This document shows, in pieces, positions 63,859 through 64,000 of a stretch of 64,000 nucleotides of DNA. Both the position numbers and the translations under genes were made by a program. The notes below the pieces were generated by a model. The model was given only the letters and a program-made list of their open reading frames with translations, ran no database searches and had not been told where the DNA came from. The stretch is from Leptolyngbya sp. O-77 (GTDB lineage Bacteria > Cyanobacteriota > Cyanobacteriia > Elainellales > Elainellaceae): NCBI RefSeq assembly GCF_001548395.1, contig NZ_AP017367.1, positions 2,021,001-2,085,000 of the forward strand. The letters run 5' to 3'. The stretch's first letter is position 1. Each line of letters opens with the position of its first letter.

Positions 63859-64000
63859 GCCAGAGCAACCCAGATGAGAACTCTGTGTATGTATAAAGTA
63901 AACCCTTCACCCTAGTAGCTATCCGGATTTCTGCGGTTCGCATTTGTTTCTCTCTATATCGAGTCGCTGAGGCAGACAGGCAGAAAATGGACAGATTAAT
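63859..64000. other. Window end, nothing recognised
   Basis: 142 bases after the last gene. No gene, terminator or repeat could be supported. Confidence 0.5.

Overview
This window is chromosomal DNA from a cyanobacterium. GCGATCGC (HIP1) octamers are scattered throughout, and the gene content is cyanobacterial: an NDH-1 subunit (ndhD), a HetZ-related protein, a DUF2949 and a DUF4090 protein, a xisH/xisI pair and a cyanobacterial guanidine hydrolase locus. The overall flavour (GC-rich, filamentous non-heterocystous type, Leptolyngbya/Thermoleptolyngbya-like) is inference. No rRNA, tRNA or CRISPR array was recognised.

Layout. 0-7.4 kb is a signalling block with two related modules. Each holds a ParA/MinD-like ATPase and a coiled-coil/double-PAS protein. 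The first carries a broken SulP transporter between them; the second carries a GHKL ATPase (one-base frameshift) and a STAS-like antagonist, an apparent partner-switching set. 7.4-11.1 kb is a STAND (NB-ARC/TPR) protein with thirteen nearly identical 120-bp TPR units, preceded by a small effector-like gene. 11.1-12.6 kb is a HetZ-related gene; a decayed copy of its 3' end sits at the very start of the window. 13-20 kb holds YciO/Sua5, DUF2949, a previously uncalled 53-aa membrane peptide, an exonuclease/ABC-permease pair, a decayed IS256 copy, an FAD-Rieske oxidoreductase and an Ntn hydrolase. 20.4-25.6 kb is a guanidine-use locus: NtcA-like site, guanidine-I riboswitch with overlapping terminator, gdmH, two nickel-insertion accessory genes, an SSS-family symporter and a 2Fe-2S protein. 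25.65-27.0 kb is an IS256-family element. 27.1-32.0 kb holds an acyltransferase, a lipoprotein, a small membrane protein and sdhA/frdA.

32.0-36.4 kb is the most unusual part. Five attC-like recombination sites, with covarying stems and conserved extrahelical bases, separate a xisHI cassette, a CHAT-protease/membrane-protein cassette and two identical 349-bp mini-cassettes. No integrase is visible. This looks like a cluster of attC sites lacking an integrase (CALIN) carrying candidate defence or toxin-antitoxin genes.

36.9-50 kb holds secreted or surface proteins (RTX, two tandem beta-helix/RTX paralogues, an outer-membrane barrel protein), a GntR regulator, a CNNM transporter and TrmJ. 50.4-61 kb holds an unusual DUF1400-DUF1400-C45 acyltransferase fusion, small membrane proteins, a CHASE4 histidine kinase, gnd and ndhD. 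61.3-64 kb holds a second IS256 copy with perfect 8-bp target duplications, followed 48 bp later by a 92-bp MITE that splits the next gene after its tenth codon.

Caution: at least ten genes are broken by single-base indels, most of them in G/C or T homopolymers. Many are compensated within a few codons. Part of the apparent decay may therefore be sequencing error.
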